From Bordetella genomosp. 1 (lineage in GTDB: Bacteria > Pseudomonadota > Gammaproteobacteria > Burkholderiales > Burkholderiaceae_B), in NCBI RefSeq assembly GCF_002261335.1, contig NZ_NEVL01000005.1, positions 124,001 through 188,000 of the forward strand: a stretch of DNA of 64,000 nucleotides, given 5' to 3'. The translations under genes and the position numbers were made by a program. Positions 44,156 to 53,135 of this stretch are shown here, piece by piece (the first letter of the stretch is position 1; every line of letters starts with the position of its first letter). The notes under the pieces were generated by a model, which did not search any database, was not told the origin of the DNA, and saw only the letters and a program-made list of their open reading frames with translations.

Positions 44156-44542
44156 ATGAGCAGAAACAAGCAAAAACCCGCCCCCAAGGGCGGTGGCCGG
44201 TCGCCCAATTCGTTCTACGACGCCGAGGCGATCGAGCAATTCATGGCCCTCCTCGGGCTCGAGTGGAAACCGGGCACGGTGCAACGCGCCGAGGTGCGCG
44301 CCAGCTATCGCCTGGGCACCGCGCGCCCGCTGAACATCGAGCAGACCGAAGTCGAATTCCATTGCGACCCGCGCAAGGCGCGCGTCTGGGTGCCGGAATT
44401 CCAGCGCACCAGCTTTCACCAGTGGTTCGAGATCACGTTCCAGGAATTCGAATACACACCCGGCGGCTCGATGCTCAAGATCAAGGCCGCCGCGCGCGGC
44501 AATGCGCCCGCCTACAGCGTGGGCCTCAAGCCGCCGGCCTGA
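44156..44542 (+). CDS. Conserved-type hypothetical protein
   Basis: 128 residues from ATG 44156. A basic, disordered start (MSRNKQKPAPKGGGRSPNS) is followed by a short helix (AEAIEQFMALLGLEWKPG) and a strand-rich remainder (NIEQTEVEFHCDPRKARVWVPEF, WFEITFQEFEYTPGGSMLKIKAAA). I do not recognise a family. A TAAAGT -10-like hexamer is close upstream at about 44142-44147. Its last 17 bases overlap the converging GNAT gene. Confidence 0.7.
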   Translation: MSRNKQKPAPKGGGRSPNSFYDAEAIEQFMALLGLEWKPGTVQRAEVRASYRLGTARPLNIEQTEVEFHCDPRKARVWVPEFQRTSFHQWFEITFQEFEYTPGGSMLKIKAAARGNAPAYSVGLKPPA

Positions 44543-45077
44543 GCGCCCCGGCCGGCAGCACCTTGTACATGATGGTCGTGGCGTCGAGCCGCGGCCCATC
44601 GGCCGCCCGCGCATAGCCCGGGATCCGGCCCGCCTCCACATAGCCCAACGACCGGTACAGCGGCTCGGCATGATCGCCGCTGCGCGTGTCGAGCGTGAGC
44701 AGCGTGCGCCCCCGCTGCGCCGCGTCCGCCTCGACCGCGGCCATCAGCGCCCGCGCGATCCCGCCCCGCCGCGCCGCCGGATGCACCAGCAGCTTGCGCA
44801 CTTCGGCGCGGTGCGGCTGGTTGGCCGGCGTGTCGCAGTCCAGCTGCACCGTGCCCACCACCCTGCCCGCGACACGCGCCACCAGCAACGCGACGCCGCC
44901 CGTGCGCACGCCCGGCAGCACGCGGCGCTGCCAGTAGGCAAGACTGTCTTCGGGCGTGAAGGGCGCGATGAAGCCCACGCTCGCGCCCTGCGCCACGCAG
45001 GCATGCAGCACGTCGGCCAGGTCGGGCAGCACGGCGCAGGCGGCGTCGCCCGCCACCCGTTCGATGTCGATGCTCAT
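44526..45077 (-). CDS. GNAT-family N-acetyltransferase
   Basis: 183-residue acetyl-CoA-dependent transferase. Core strands and the pyrophosphate loop are visible: VALLVARVAGRVVGTVQL, EVRKLLVHPAARRGGIARALMAAVEADA (R/QxxGxG/A motif), TLLTLDTRSGDHAEPLYRSLGYVEAGRIPGYA, and a final DATTIMYKVL. Relatives acetylate antibiotics or small amines. Second gene of a unit with an XRE-cupin regulator 8 bp upstream, which probably adjusts it to its substrate. Confidence 0.88.
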   Translation of the reverse strand: MSIDIERVAGDAACAVLPDLADVLHACVAQGASVGFIAPFTPEDSLAYWQRRVLPGVRTGGVALLVARVAGRVVGTVQLDCDTPANQPHRAEVRKLLVHPAARRGGIARALMAAVEADAAQRGRTLLTLDTRSGDHAEPLYRSLGYVEAGRIPGYARAADGPRLDATTIMYKVLPAGALRPAA

Positions 45078-45085
45078 GACGTGCC

Positions 45086-45649
45086 TCACACGATGAAAAG
45101 AAAGTAGCGCGCGCCCTGCCCCGCCGGCGTCTCGAACGCGCTGGGGCCGTGCAGTTGATAGCGCAGGCAGTCGCCGGGCGCGAGCTCGTGCGGCGTGCCC
45201 TCGATCTCCACGCGCAGGCGCCCCTCGACCAGCAACAGATGGTGTTCCATGCCGGGTCGCGGCGACGCCGCGTAGTCGATGCGCTGGCCCGGGCCGATCT
45301 CGCAGCCCAGCACCTCGCCGGCCAGCGCCTGCGCCGGCGGCGAGACCTGGCGGCGCTCGAAGGCCACCGAGGGGTCGCGCCACACCGGCTGCGTCTCGCG
45401 CCGCACCACCGGCGGGTAGGCGCTCTCGACCATGTGCAGCAGGCGCGACATCGGCAGGCCGAAGGCCGCGCACAGCCGGCCCAGCGCCTGGGCCGTGGGA
45501 CTCACCTCGGCGTTCTCGATGCGGGAGAGCGTCGCGCGGCTCAGTCCGCTGGCCTCGGCAAGCTGGTCCAGCGGCCAGCCGCGCTCGGCGCGCAACTGGC
45601 GCAGGCGCTCGGCCAGGGCCGCCGTCATCGGTTCGGTTGAATTTTCCAT
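45086..45649 (-). CDS. XRE-family regulator with cupin sensor domain
   Basis: 187 residues from ATG 45649. Helix-turn-helix at about 8-65 (LAERLRQLRAERGWPLDQLAEASGLSRATLSRIENAEVSPTAQALGRLCAAFG) and a cupin_2 domain (GCEIGPGQRIDYAASPRPGMEHHLLLVEGRLRVEIEG, LAPGDCLRYQLHGPSAFE). Start choice: a TTGACA-N17-AATTAT promoter places the transcript start at about the ATG, so the mRNA is probably leaderless; the longer ATG at 45685 lies inside the promoter. A palindrome over the -10 suggests autorepression. Controls the downstream GNAT. Confidence 0.88.
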   Translation of the reverse strand: MENSTEPMTAALAERLRQLRAERGWPLDQLAEASGLSRATLSRIENAEVSPTAQALGRLCAAFGLPMSRLLHMVESAYPPVVRRETQPVWRDPSVAFERRQVSPPAQALAGEVLGCEIGPGQRIDYAASPRPGMEHHLLLVEGRLRVEIEGTPHELAPGDCLRYQLHGPSAFETPAGQGARYFLFIV

Positions 45650-45653
45650 AATC

Positions 45654-45685
45654 GGGATAATTTCCCAAATATGAAATGGTGTCAA
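45654..45685 (-). promoter_or_regulatory. Promoter and overlapping operator of the XRE-GNAT unit
   Basis: On the minus strand TTGACA (45680-45685) is a consensus -35, followed after 17 bases by AATTAT (45657-45662). The palindrome GGGA-TAATT-TCCC (45654-45666) covers the -10. The start codon at 45649 is about at +1. Confidence 0.65.
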
Positions 45686-45747
45686 GCGCCCCTGTCGGAT
45701 CTCGATGGCGCAGCCGCGCCCACGCGCGATGCCGCCGCTTCCGAGCG

Positions 45748-47820
45748 CTACGCCCGATACGGCTGCGCGTCGCCGAAGAAGGCGAGCCGCAGGCCGGACA
45801 GCGCGGCCAGGATCTCCGCGCGGCCGCGCGCGGGCGGGTCGCGGCGCACCTGCGTGAGGGCGGCGTCGAGCAGCGTGAGCGCCGCATCGGCGGCATCGGC
45901 GCCATCGCGGCGGCGCTTGCGCGCCTCGAACAGGCGCGCCAGCGCGCCCAGCAGATCGTCCAGCACGGCGCGTCCTGCGAGCGGCAGTTGCGCACGCAAT
46001 CGTTGCAGCTCGGCCAGGTTGACGGCCGCGCCGAACTCGAAGCTGGCGCGCAGGGCCTTGGCGCGCACCGCGGGTGCCGCGCCGCCGGCGCGCGGCGCCA
46101 TCAACGCCACGCGGTCATACATGCGGCGCGCCAGATGGTCGCGCGACACCAGGCGCCGGCCGCGCGCCACCTCGGCGATCTCGGCCCAGCCGCCCGCCAT
46201 GAGGCGGCGCACGCTGGTGTCCGGATTCATCGAGCGCACGAAGTAGATCACCAGCGTCGGGATCGCAAAGCCGATCACCGACGCGATGCCCCCGTTGAGA
46301 TAGGCGTCGAAGGCTTCGTTCTGCACGTTGTGCAGGTTCAGCAGCAGGATGAAGTTGGCGATCATGGGCAGCGCGATGCCGAAGTGCGCGAGCGAGGCCT
46401 GCATCATGCCCATCGGGAGCAGGAACAGCGCCATCACCAGCACCAGCATCGGGAAATGCGTGAGGGCCGGCAGGATGCCGAACAGATACAGCGCCACCAC
46501 GAACACCGACAGCACGGTGCATTGCAGAAAGGTCTTGAGCGCGGGCACGGGGTCGTCCATGAACGACAGGATGCACGATCCCACCGACGCCATCTGCACC
46601 GCCATCACGCCCGAGCTCCAGCCCAGGCCGATCCAGATCAGCGCGCAGAAGGCCACCGACAGCGCGGCGGCCGCGCCGCAGCGCAGCGCGATGCCGTGGT
46701 CGCGCAGCTCGCCCACCGGGCGCGAACGCCGCAGCGGCCGCGCCACCGGGCGGCCGCGCACGATGTGGCGCCAGAGATCGTGCGCGTCGCGGCGCAGCTC
46801 GACCAGCCGTTCGAGCCGCAGCGCCAGGCTGGCGCGCAGGATCGCCGGCCAGGCCGCCCCGGCGTCCTCGGTGGCGGCCGCGCCGCCGGGCACGGCGGCC
46901 GGACCGCCCTGCCCGCGCAGGCGCGCGATGTGGCGGCGCAGGTCGGCCAGCGCCGCGTCGGCGTCGTCCTGCGGCGCGGGCCGCAGCCAGCGCTCGAGCG
47001 CCGTCACCAGTACGTCGATGTCGGCGTGCGGGCCCGGCAGGGCGCGCAGCGCATTCACCCGGTCGGCGATGGCGCCGATGATGGGCAGCATCAGCGACAT
47101 CCGGTCGTGCAGCGCGTGCAGCACCCGCTCGCCGCCGCGCAGCTGCGGCTTCTCGTAGGCCAGGTGCACGAACAGGGTGCGCAGCTCCGACACGCTGGCG
47201 GCGAGCCGGTGCAGGTCATGCGGCAGGCGGCGCACGCCCTCGGCGCCGTGCAGGCTGTCGATCAGCAGGGTGGCGGAATCGCGCAGCCAGGTCTCGACCC
47301 GCATCGACACCAGACCGCCCACGTGGCGCGGCAGGAGCAGATGGCTGACCAGCGTGGCGCACAGGATGCCGAGCGTGATCTCCTCGCAGCGCGCGATCGC
47401 GGTGTCGAACACCAGCAGCGGATCCGACACGCTGGAGAAGCCCACGATGGCGGCCGTGTAGCCGGCCAGCATGAAAATGTAGCTGCGCGGGCGGCGGTCG
47501 AGCATGGAGATGTAGAGGCACAGCCCCACCCAAAGCGCGAGCGCGCCCGACAGCAGCACCGGCGCGTTCACCATGGCCGGCACCATCATCACCGCCACCG
47601 CCGCGCCGAACACCGTGCCGATCACGCGGTAGACCGCCTTGGAAGTCAGCGCGCCCGACAGCGGATGGGCAATGATGTAGGCCGTGGCCATGGCCCAGGC
47701 CGGCCGCTGGAAATCGAGCTGCAGCGAGATGTACAGCGCCAGCATCGCGGCAATGAAATTCTTGGCCGAAAAGATCGCGTCATTGACGCTCGGCCGGTAA
47801 GTCAGGGCCTGCAGGATCAC
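45748..47820 (-). CDS. FUSC-family efflux protein (AaeB/YccS-like)
   Basis: 690-residue inner-membrane protein with two helix bundles (about 18-165 and 395-530) each followed by a cytoplasmic region, typical of fusaric-acid-resistance/aromatic-acid exporters. Stretches: FSAKNFIAAMLALYISLQLDFQRPAWAMATAYIIAHPLSG at the start and AVQMASVGSCILSFMDDPVP in the second half. Start is GTG at 47820, overlapping the marR stop (GTGA); longer readings run through marR in another frame. Expels aromatic or weak acids in relatives and is likely under the adjacent MarR. Confidence 0.9.
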   Translation of the reverse strand: MILQALTYRPSVNDAIFSAKNFIAAMLALYISLQLDFQRPAWAMATAYIIAHPLSGALTSKAVYRVIGTVFGAAVAVMMVPAMVNAPVLLSGALALWVGLCLYISMLDRRPRSYIFMLAGYTAAIVGFSSVSDPLLVFDTAIARCEEITLGILCATLVSHLLLPRHVGGLVSMRVETWLRDSATLLIDSLHGAEGVRRLPHDLHRLAASVSELRTLFVHLAYEKPQLRGGERVLHALHDRMSLMLPIIGAIADRVNALRALPGPHADIDVLVTALERWLRPAPQDDADAALADLRRHIARLRGQGGPAAVPGGAAATEDAGAAWPAILRASLALRLERLVELRRDAHDLWRHIVRGRPVARPLRRSRPVGELRDHGIALRCGAAAALSVAFCALIWIGLGWSSGVMAVQMASVGSCILSFMDDPVPALKTFLQCTVLSVFVVALYLFGILPALTHFPMLVLVMALFLLPMGMMQASLAHFGIALPMIANFILLLNLHNVQNEAFDAYLNGGIASVIGFAIPTLVIYFVRSMNPDTSVRRLMAGGWAEIAEVARGRRLVSRDHLARRMYDRVALMAPRAGGAAPAVRAKALRASFEFGAAVNLAELQRLRAQLPLAGRAVLDDLLGALARLFEARKRRRDGADAADAALTLLDAALTQVRRDPPARGRAEILAALSGLRLAFFGDAQPYRA

Positions 47821-48305
47821 GCGCCGGGCTCCTGCGCGTTGAGCTGCTCGAGCCGCGCGTTGACCGCGGCCAGCACGCGTTCGGCCACGGCCAGCTCGGC
47901 CTGGGGCAGACCCTCGATCACCTCGGCGCGCACCTCGTCGACGATGCGCGCGATCTCGCCCGCCTTCGCCGCGCCGGCCGGGCTCAGGCCGACACAGCGC
48001 GCGCGCCGGTCGTGCGCATCGGGCAGGCGTTCGATCAGCCCGGCTTCGTCCAGCGCATCGATCACGCGCACCAGCGAAGCCCCCTCGACCCCGATCTCCT
48101 CGGCCAGCACACCCTGGCGCAAGGGCGCGCCGTGGGTGCGCAGCACCAGCAGCGGCCAGGCGGTGGCCTGGGACAGGCCGTGCGCCTGCAGCGCCTGGTC
48201 GATGCGCTTGCGCCACTGGCGGCCGCCGACGACGAGCAGGCGACCGATGGAGACGGGAGGACGGAACGATTCCATGGGAGGGGCGCGCCGGGACCGGCGC
48301 GTCAT
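47817..48305 (-). CDS. MarR-family transcriptional regulator
   Basis: 162 residues from ATG 48305 (Met at 48275 is an alternative; neither has a ribosome site). Winged helix at about 55-110: QATAWPLLVLRTHGAPLRQGVLAEEIGVEGASLVRVIDALDEAGLIERLPDAHDRRARCVGLS. A perfect palindrome 10 bp upstream is a typical MarR operator. Coupled by GTGA to the FUSC exporter, forming the standard autorepressed marR-efflux operon relieved by phenolic or aromatic ligands. Confidence 0.9.
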   Translation of the reverse strand: MTRRSRRAPPMESFRPPVSIGRLLVVGGRQWRKRIDQALQAHGLSQATAWPLLVLRTHGAPLRQGVLAEEIGVEGASLVRVIDALDEAGLIERLPDAHDRRARCVGLSPAGAAKAGEIARIVDEVRAEVIEGLPQAELAVAERVLAAVNARLEQLNAQEPGA

Positions 48306-48314
48306 TTATTTAGA

Positions 48315-48331
48315 ATGCTAAATATTAGCAT
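48315..48331. promoter_or_regulatory. MarR-type palindromic operator
   Basis: ATGCTAA-ATA-TTAGCAT, perfect 7-bp arms with a 3-bp centre, in an AT-rich pocket directly upstream of marR. Spacing and symmetry suit a MarR dimer. Confidence 0.7.
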
Positions 48332-48431
48332 GACAGACACCATGACTTCGTCCGAATCGCGCCCGCTCCCCGCGTGGTAACGACCATCCTTTTGGGCTAT
48401 TCCCCGAATTGAACGCTTCAGGCATCATGTA

Positions 48432-48447
48432 AATTGTTATTACAATT
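48432..48447. promoter_or_regulatory. Inverted repeat before an unknown membrane protein gene
   Basis: AATTGT-TATT-ACAATT, perfect 6-bp arms, 38 bp before the proposed start at 48485. A TAACAT -10-like hexamer follows at about 48470. The bound regulator is unknown; the sequence differs from the MarR site. Confidence 0.45.
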
Positions 48448-48484
48448 CGTCGTTAGCCATAACATTGCCAGGCCGGAGTCGCTG

Positions 48485-49498
48485 TTGCGCAAGCGTTTGT
48501 TTTCCTTTCTCCGTGCGGGCCCCCTCGACCGCTGGGCCGATCCCAGCCCGGCGCTGCGGCAAGTCACCCACGCCGCCGCCCTCGCCGTGCTGGTGGCCGC
48601 CAGCGCGGAAGCGCTGCTGCGCAGCCACAGTCCCCTGCAAGCCTTCGTGGCCGCCTGTACCCAGGCCTTCATCGTCCTGCTCCTGCTGATCGTCACCTTC
48701 ATCTGGAAGCGCCTGCGTTCCCCGCGCGCGCAATACCGGGTGGTGCTGGTCGCCTGCCTGGTGCTGCTGCCCCTGTCGGTGATCGACGTGGTGCGCGGCA
48801 TGGATGGCAGGCAGCAACGCCAGGTCTACGGCGACGCGCTCAAGCTCACGCAGCAGCGACTCGAGACGGCGCTGCGCACGGCCGACTGGCGCAAGATGCC
48901 CGAGGTCGACGCCGCGCCGCAGGCCAGCGGCGCCTTCGGCGAATACGAGCGGCTGGCCAGGTCGTTGATCGGCCGCGCGCTGGATCGGCAGCGCGACTAC
49001 GCGCGCGCGCTCGAGGCGCTCGACCTGACCCGCGCCCTGGCGCCCGCCAGCCTGGCGGCGAACGTGGGCGTGGATCGGGCCGGCGAACAGCTGCGGCAGG
49101 CGCACACGCTGGCCTCGCGCCATCGCGACGGCTGGCTCAAGGATCTGGACGACGGCACGGCGCTGGCGGGGCAGCTGCGCCTGCCGCGCGCCGAGCGCGA
49201 CCGGCTGCAGGAACTGCTGGGCGAGCAGGCGGCGCGGCAGCGCGGCGCGGTCGAGCAGAGCTGGCAGGCCGATGCGCGCTATCTCGAACAGGCCCAGGCC
49301 ATCGTGGCGCTGCTGGACCGCACCCAGGGCCGCTGGCGCCTCGACGCGCAGGCGGGCCTGCGCTTCCAGGATGCCTTTGCCCAGGAGCTCTACGACGATT
49401 GGCGCACCCGCCTGGCCGAGCTCGACGAGACCAGCCAGACGCAGCGCCTGGCGCCGCTGCAACAGCTCGCCGCCTCGCAGGCCTGGCCGCTGCTGTGA
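48485..49498 (+). CDS. Hypothetical membrane protein with large soluble domain
   Basis: 337 residues if started at TTG 48485, supported by a GGAG site 7 bases upstream; the open frame continues to 48434 without a better start. Three hydrophobic helices lie at about 30-45, 53-75 and 87-103 (HAAALAVLVAASAEALL, FIVLLLLIVTFIW, VVLVACLVLLPLSVIDVV). The remaining 230 residues are helical and charged with TPR-like spacing (AFGEYERLARSLIGRALDRQRDYARALEALD). No family recognised. Converges with the next gene. Confidence 0.7.
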   Translation: MRKRLFSFLRAGPLDRWADPSPALRQVTHAAALAVLVAASAEALLRSHSPLQAFVAACTQAFIVLLLLIVTFIWKRLRSPRAQYRVVLVACLVLLPLSVIDVVRGMDGRQQRQVYGDALKLTQQRLETALRTADWRKMPEVDAAPQASGAFGEYERLARSLIGRALDRQRDYARALEALDLTRALAPASLAANVGVDRAGEQLRQAHTLASRHRDGWLKDLDDGTALAGQLRLPRAERDRLQELLGEQAARQRGAVEQSWQADARYLEQAQAIVALLDRTQGRWRLDAQAGLRFQDAFAQELYDDWRTRLAELDETSQTQRLAPLQQLAASQAWPLL

Positions 49499-49507
49499 GC
49501 GCGCGCC

Positions 49508-50026
49508 TCAGCGCTTGAGCAGGTCGGTGTAGTAGTCGGCCACGCTGTAGTCGGCCCCGCGCGTGATGCGCTCGTACACCCGGCCGCTCGGCCACACCAC
49601 GCGGCCCGCGCGCGTGCGCACGCCGGGAAAGCGCCTGGCCTCCAACCGCACCCAGCCCCAGTCGCCGCCGTGATTCTGGCGGTAGATCTCGCCCACGTAG
49701 GCGCCGAAGCGCTGCGCGAACGTCATCACTTCTTCATCGGAAGGCTTGGGCTCGACGCTGGCATAGGCCGCGCTCAACCGGGCCAGCGTCTGCTCCACCT
49801 GTTCGATGCTGGCCTCGGTGCCGTCGAGCGCGATGTCGTAGCGGCGCCAGGCGAACTGCACGGCCTCGCGCGCCATCGGCACCGCCTCGCGCTGCACCTG
49901 CGCGTCGGCGCTGAAGTCGGGCTCGTCGGTGCCCGCGCCCGCCGCGTCGAGCACGGTCAGCGCCAGGGCCGCGAACAGCATCGCGGCCCGCGCGCGGCGC
50001 GGCGGCAGGCGTTTGGACCGGTGCAT
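49508..50026 (-). CDS. Hypothetical exported protein
   Basis: 172 residues from ATG 50026 with a GAGGGAG ribosome site 6 bases upstream. Arg-rich n-region and hydrophobic core (RARAAMLFAALALTVLDAAGA) form a signal peptide. The mature part has helices (IEQVEQTLARLSAAYASVEP) and a compact C-terminal strand region (FAQRFGAYVGEIYRQNHGGDWGWVRLE, VWPSGRVYERI). I do not recognise it. Divergent from the phospholipase D lipoprotein gene across 92 bp. Confidence 0.72.
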   Translation of the reverse strand: MHRSKRLPPRRARAAMLFAALALTVLDAAGAGTDEPDFSADAQVQREAVPMAREAVQFAWRRYDIALDGTEASIEQVEQTLARLSAAYASVEPKPSDEEVMTFAQRFGAYVGEIYRQNHGGDWGWVRLEARRFPGVRTRAGRVVWPSGRVYERITRGADYSVADYYTDLLKR

Positions 50027-50118
50027 GGGGGCTCCCTCGACGCAATGGTCCGGCCGCGCCGCAATTGGCGTGCCCGCGTGCGCAGAGCGTGTCGTCGGCT
50101 TCGTGCACAATAGCGGGC

Positions 50119-51675
50119 ATGTTTCGGGCGCCCTTTCCTTCCTGGCTGGCCGCCGCGCTCGTCCTGTGCGCGGGCCTGCTCGCGGGCTGCGCCCTGCCGT
50201 CCCAGGAGAACCGCAGCGTGACCCACGCGCTCGACGCCGACCAGGCCCGCGACACGCCGCTGGGCCGCGCCATCGCGCCGCTGGCCGACCAGCACCCCGG
50301 CGATGCCGGCATCCACGCGCTCGCGCAGGCGCAGGACGCCTTCGCCGCGCGCATGCTGCTGGCCCACGCCGCCACGCGCACGCTCGACGTGCAGTACTAC
50401 ATCTGGCACGGCGACATGACCGGCACGATGCTGCTCGAGGCCCTGCACCTCGCGGCCGACCGCGGCGTGCGCGTGCGGCTGCTGCTCGACGACAACGGCA
50501 CCTCGGGCCTGGACGCCGTGCTGGCCGCCCTGGCCGAGCATCCCCACATCGAAGTGCGGCTGTTCAACCCCTTCGTGGTGCGCCGGCCGAAGTTCATCGG
50601 CTACCTCACCGACTTCTCGCGCCTGAACCGGCGCATGCACAACAAGTCGTTCACGGCCGACAACCAGGCCACCATCATCGGCGGCCGCAACATCGGCGAC
50701 GAGTACTTCGGCGCCACCGACGACGTGCTGTTCGCCGACCTGGACGTGCTCGCCATCGGCCCCGTCGTCCACGACGTCTCGGCCGACTTCGACCGCTACT
50801 GGAACAGCGAATCGGCCTATCCGGTGGAGCGGCTGGTGCCCGCCGCCGCGCCCGATGCGCTCGAGCGCCTGGCCCGCGAGGCCGGTGCGATCCAGGCCGA
50901 TCCGCGCGCCTCGGCCTATGCGCTGGCGCTGCGCGACTCCGCCTTCATCCGCAAGCTGATGGCCAGCGAGCTCGAGTTCGAGTGGGCGCCGACCCGCATG
51001 GTGAGCGACGATCCGGCCAAGGTGCTGGACCGCGCGCCGCCCGAGGCGTCGGTGGCCCATCAGCTCGAAAACATCATCGGCGTGCCCGAGACCGTGCTCG
51101 ACCTGGTCTCGCCGTATTTCGTGCCGACCGAGAGCGGCACGCGCGCGCTCGGCGAGATCGCGCAGCGCGGCGTGAAGGTGCGGGTGCTGACCAACGCCCT
51201 CGAAGCCACCGACGTGGCGGTGGTGCATTCCGGCTATGCCAAGCGCCGGCGCGACCTGCTGAAGGCCGGCATCGAGCTGTGGGAAATGCGCGCGGGCGCG
51301 AACGAGCCCGAACGCAGCAAGGGCCTCGGGCCGTTCGGCAGCTCGGGCTCGAGCCTGCACGCAAAGACCTTTGCCGTGGACGACCGCCGGGTGTTCGTGG
51401 GCTCGTTCAACTTCGACCCGCGCTCGGCCAATCTGAACACCGAACTGGGCTTCGTGATCGACAGCCCGCTGCTGGCGCGCCGCATCGACGAGGTCTTCCT
51501 GGAGGGCATCCCGCGCACCGCCTACCGCGTCTGCCTGGACGAGCGCGACCGTCTCTACTGGCTCGAGCAGCGCGACGGCAAGACCCTGCGCCACGACACC
51601 GAACCCGGCACGACGTGGTGGCAGCGCACCTCGGTCTGGTTCATCTCGCTGCTGCCCATCGAGCACCTGCTGTGA
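50119..51675 (+). CDS. Phospholipase D-family lipoprotein, ClsC-like
   Basis: 518 residues from ATG 50119. Lipoprotein signal with lipobox LAGC (Cys24). Two HKD motifs: His174-Lys176-Asp181 (MHNKSFTADNQ, then GGRNIGDEYFG) and His414-Lys416-Asp421 (LHAKTFAVDD, then GSFNFDPRS), so both catalytic halves are intact. Closest in layout to cardiolipin synthase C/YmdC-type enzymes, which move phosphatidyl groups between phospholipids; here it would act at the periplasmic face of a membrane. Plain phospholipase activity is an alternative. Confidence 0.87.
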   Translation: MFRAPFPSWLAAALVLCAGLLAGCALPSQENRSVTHALDADQARDTPLGRAIAPLADQHPGDAGIHALAQAQDAFAARMLLAHAATRTLDVQYYIWHGDMTGTMLLEALHLAADRGVRVRLLLDDNGTSGLDAVLAALAEHPHIEVRLFNPFVVRRPKFIGYLTDFSRLNRRMHNKSFTADNQATIIGGRNIGDEYFGATDDVLFADLDVLAIGPVVHDVSADFDRYWNSESAYPVERLVPAAAPDALERLAREAGAIQADPRASAYALALRDSAFIRKLMASELEFEWAPTRMVSDDPAKVLDRAPPEASVAHQLENIIGVPETVLDLVSPYFVPTESGTRALGEIAQRGVKVRVLTNALEATDVAVVHSGYAKRRRDLLKAGIELWEMRAGANEPERSKGLGPFGSSGSSLHAKTFAVDDRRVFVGSFNFDPRSANLNTELGFVIDSPLLARRIDEVFLEGIPRTAYRVCLDERDRLYWLEQRDGKTLRHDTEPGTTWWQRTSVWFISLLPIEHLL

Positions 51676-51809
51676 CGCGCACGCGTGCTGAGCGCACGCA
51701 TGCTAAGGTAGCGCGGCCGCGCGGCTGAACTTTTCGCGCGCGGCCCGGCCAAACAGGCCGGGCGCCACGCCACCGGCGCCCTGATACCAACAAGGATAGC
51801 CGTCTCAGC

Positions 51810-53033
51810 ATGTTCCGTATTTCTTCCGCGCGCCGCCTGGCGCTGGCCGCCTGCGTGGCGCTGGCCTGGCCCCTGCCCGCCGCCGTCGCCGCCGCCCCCC
51901 AGTCTCCCGTCGCACTCGCCGCCCCGTCTTCCGCCGCGCACTCGCCGGCCGCGCCCACGCTCACCGCGCGGGCCTGGCTGCTGCTCGATGCCACCAGCGG
52001 GCAGGTGCTGGGCGCACAGAACGCCAGCGCGCGCATCGAACCCGCCTCGCTCACCAAGATCATGACCGCCTACGTGGTGTTCCAGGCGCTCGCCGCCAAG
52101 GAGATCACGCTGGAGCAGCAGGTCACGATCTCCACCCGCGCCTGGAAAGTGGCGCCGGGCAGCTCGCGCATGTTTCTCGAGCCCAACAAGCAGGTCAGCA
52201 TCGACGCCCTGCTCTACGGCCTGATGGTGCAGTCCGGCAACGACGCCGCGGTGGCGCTGGCCGAGGCCGTGAGCGGTTCGGTCGAGGCCTTCGTGGCGCG
52301 CATGAACCAGCAGGCGCAGGCCATGGGCCTGGCCGGCACGCACTTCAACAGCCCGAGCGGCCTGCCCGACGCGCAGACCTACTCCACCGCCGCCGACCTG
52401 GGCACGCTGGCCGCACGCATGTCGCGCGACTTCGGCCAGACCGCGCGACGCTACGACACCACGCGCGAGTACACCTACAACAACATCCGCCAGCCCAATC
52501 GCAACCGCCTGCTCTGGGCCGATCCCAGCGTGGACGGCATGAAGACGGGCCACACCGAATCGGCCGGCTACTGTCTGATCGGCAGCGCCTCGCGTGCCGA
52601 GGGCGGCCTGCAGCGCCGCCTGATCGCGGTCGTGATCGGCACCGACTCCGACAAGACCCGCACGCAGGAAGCGCGCACGCTGCTCGAATGGGGCTATGGC
52701 GCGTTCCGCACCGTGCGCCTCTACCAGGCCGGCGAGGCCGCCGGCGAGCAGCAGGTCTGGAAGGGCCAGGCCGACGTGGTGCCGGTGGGCTATGCCCAGG
52801 ACTTCTACCTCACCACCCCGGCCGGCGCGCGTATCGAGCGCTCGGTCCAGCCGGTCGCGACGCTGGTGGCGCCGGTCACGGCGCAGCAGCAGGTCGGCGT
52901 GGTGCAGATCACGGTCGATGGCAAGCCCGCCATGCAGGTGCCGCTGGTGGCCAAACAGCCCGTGCCCGAGGCCGGCATCGCCGGTCGCGCCTGGGACAGC
53001 ATGCGCCTGTGGTGGCGCGACACCGTCGGCTGA
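51810..53033 (+). CDS. dacC: D-alanyl-D-alanine carboxypeptidase (PBP5/6 type)
   Basis: 407-residue low-molecular-weight penicillin-binding protein that trims the terminal D-Ala of peptidoglycan stems. Signal peptide to about Ala28. Active-site motifs: Ser80-Leu-Thr-Lys83, Ser142-Gly-Asn144 and Lys245-Thr-Gly247. A C-terminal PBP5 domain (LYQAGEAAGEQQVWKG onwards) and a terminal amphipathic segment (IAGRAWDSMRLWWRDTV) for membrane attachment complete the family layout. The dacC symbol is by family resemblance; dacA is equally possible. Confidence 0.9.
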   Translation: MFRISSARRLALAACVALAWPLPAAVAAAPQSPVALAAPSSAAHSPAAPTLTARAWLLLDATSGQVLGAQNASARIEPASLTKIMTAYVVFQALAAKEITLEQQVTISTRAWKVAPGSSRMFLEPNKQVSIDALLYGLMVQSGNDAAVALAEAVSGSVEAFVARMNQQAQAMGLAGTHFNSPSGLPDAQTYSTAADLGTLAARMSRDFGQTARRYDTTREYTYNNIRQPNRNRLLWADPSVDGMKTGHTESAGYCLIGSASRAEGGLQRRLIAVVIGTDSDKTRTQEARTLLEWGYGAFRTVRLYQAGEAAGEQQVWKGQADVVPVGYAQDFYLTTPAGARIERSVQPVATLVAPVTAQQQVGVVQITVDGKPAMQVPLVAKQPVPEAGIAGRAWDSMRLWWRDTVG

Positions 53034-53135
53034 TCGGCCACGATCAGCCCGGGCGCGCGCCGTCGGCGCCGCCCGCCGGCCCGGCGTCTTTCCGCTCATC
53101 TTTCCGGGCGTCTGTCTGTTCGGCACCTGATCGCT

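Noticed and set aside
45676-48321. 881-codon plus-strand open frame
   Set aside because: Antisense to the FUSC and MarR genes; His/Arg/Gln-rich shadow composition and no domain.
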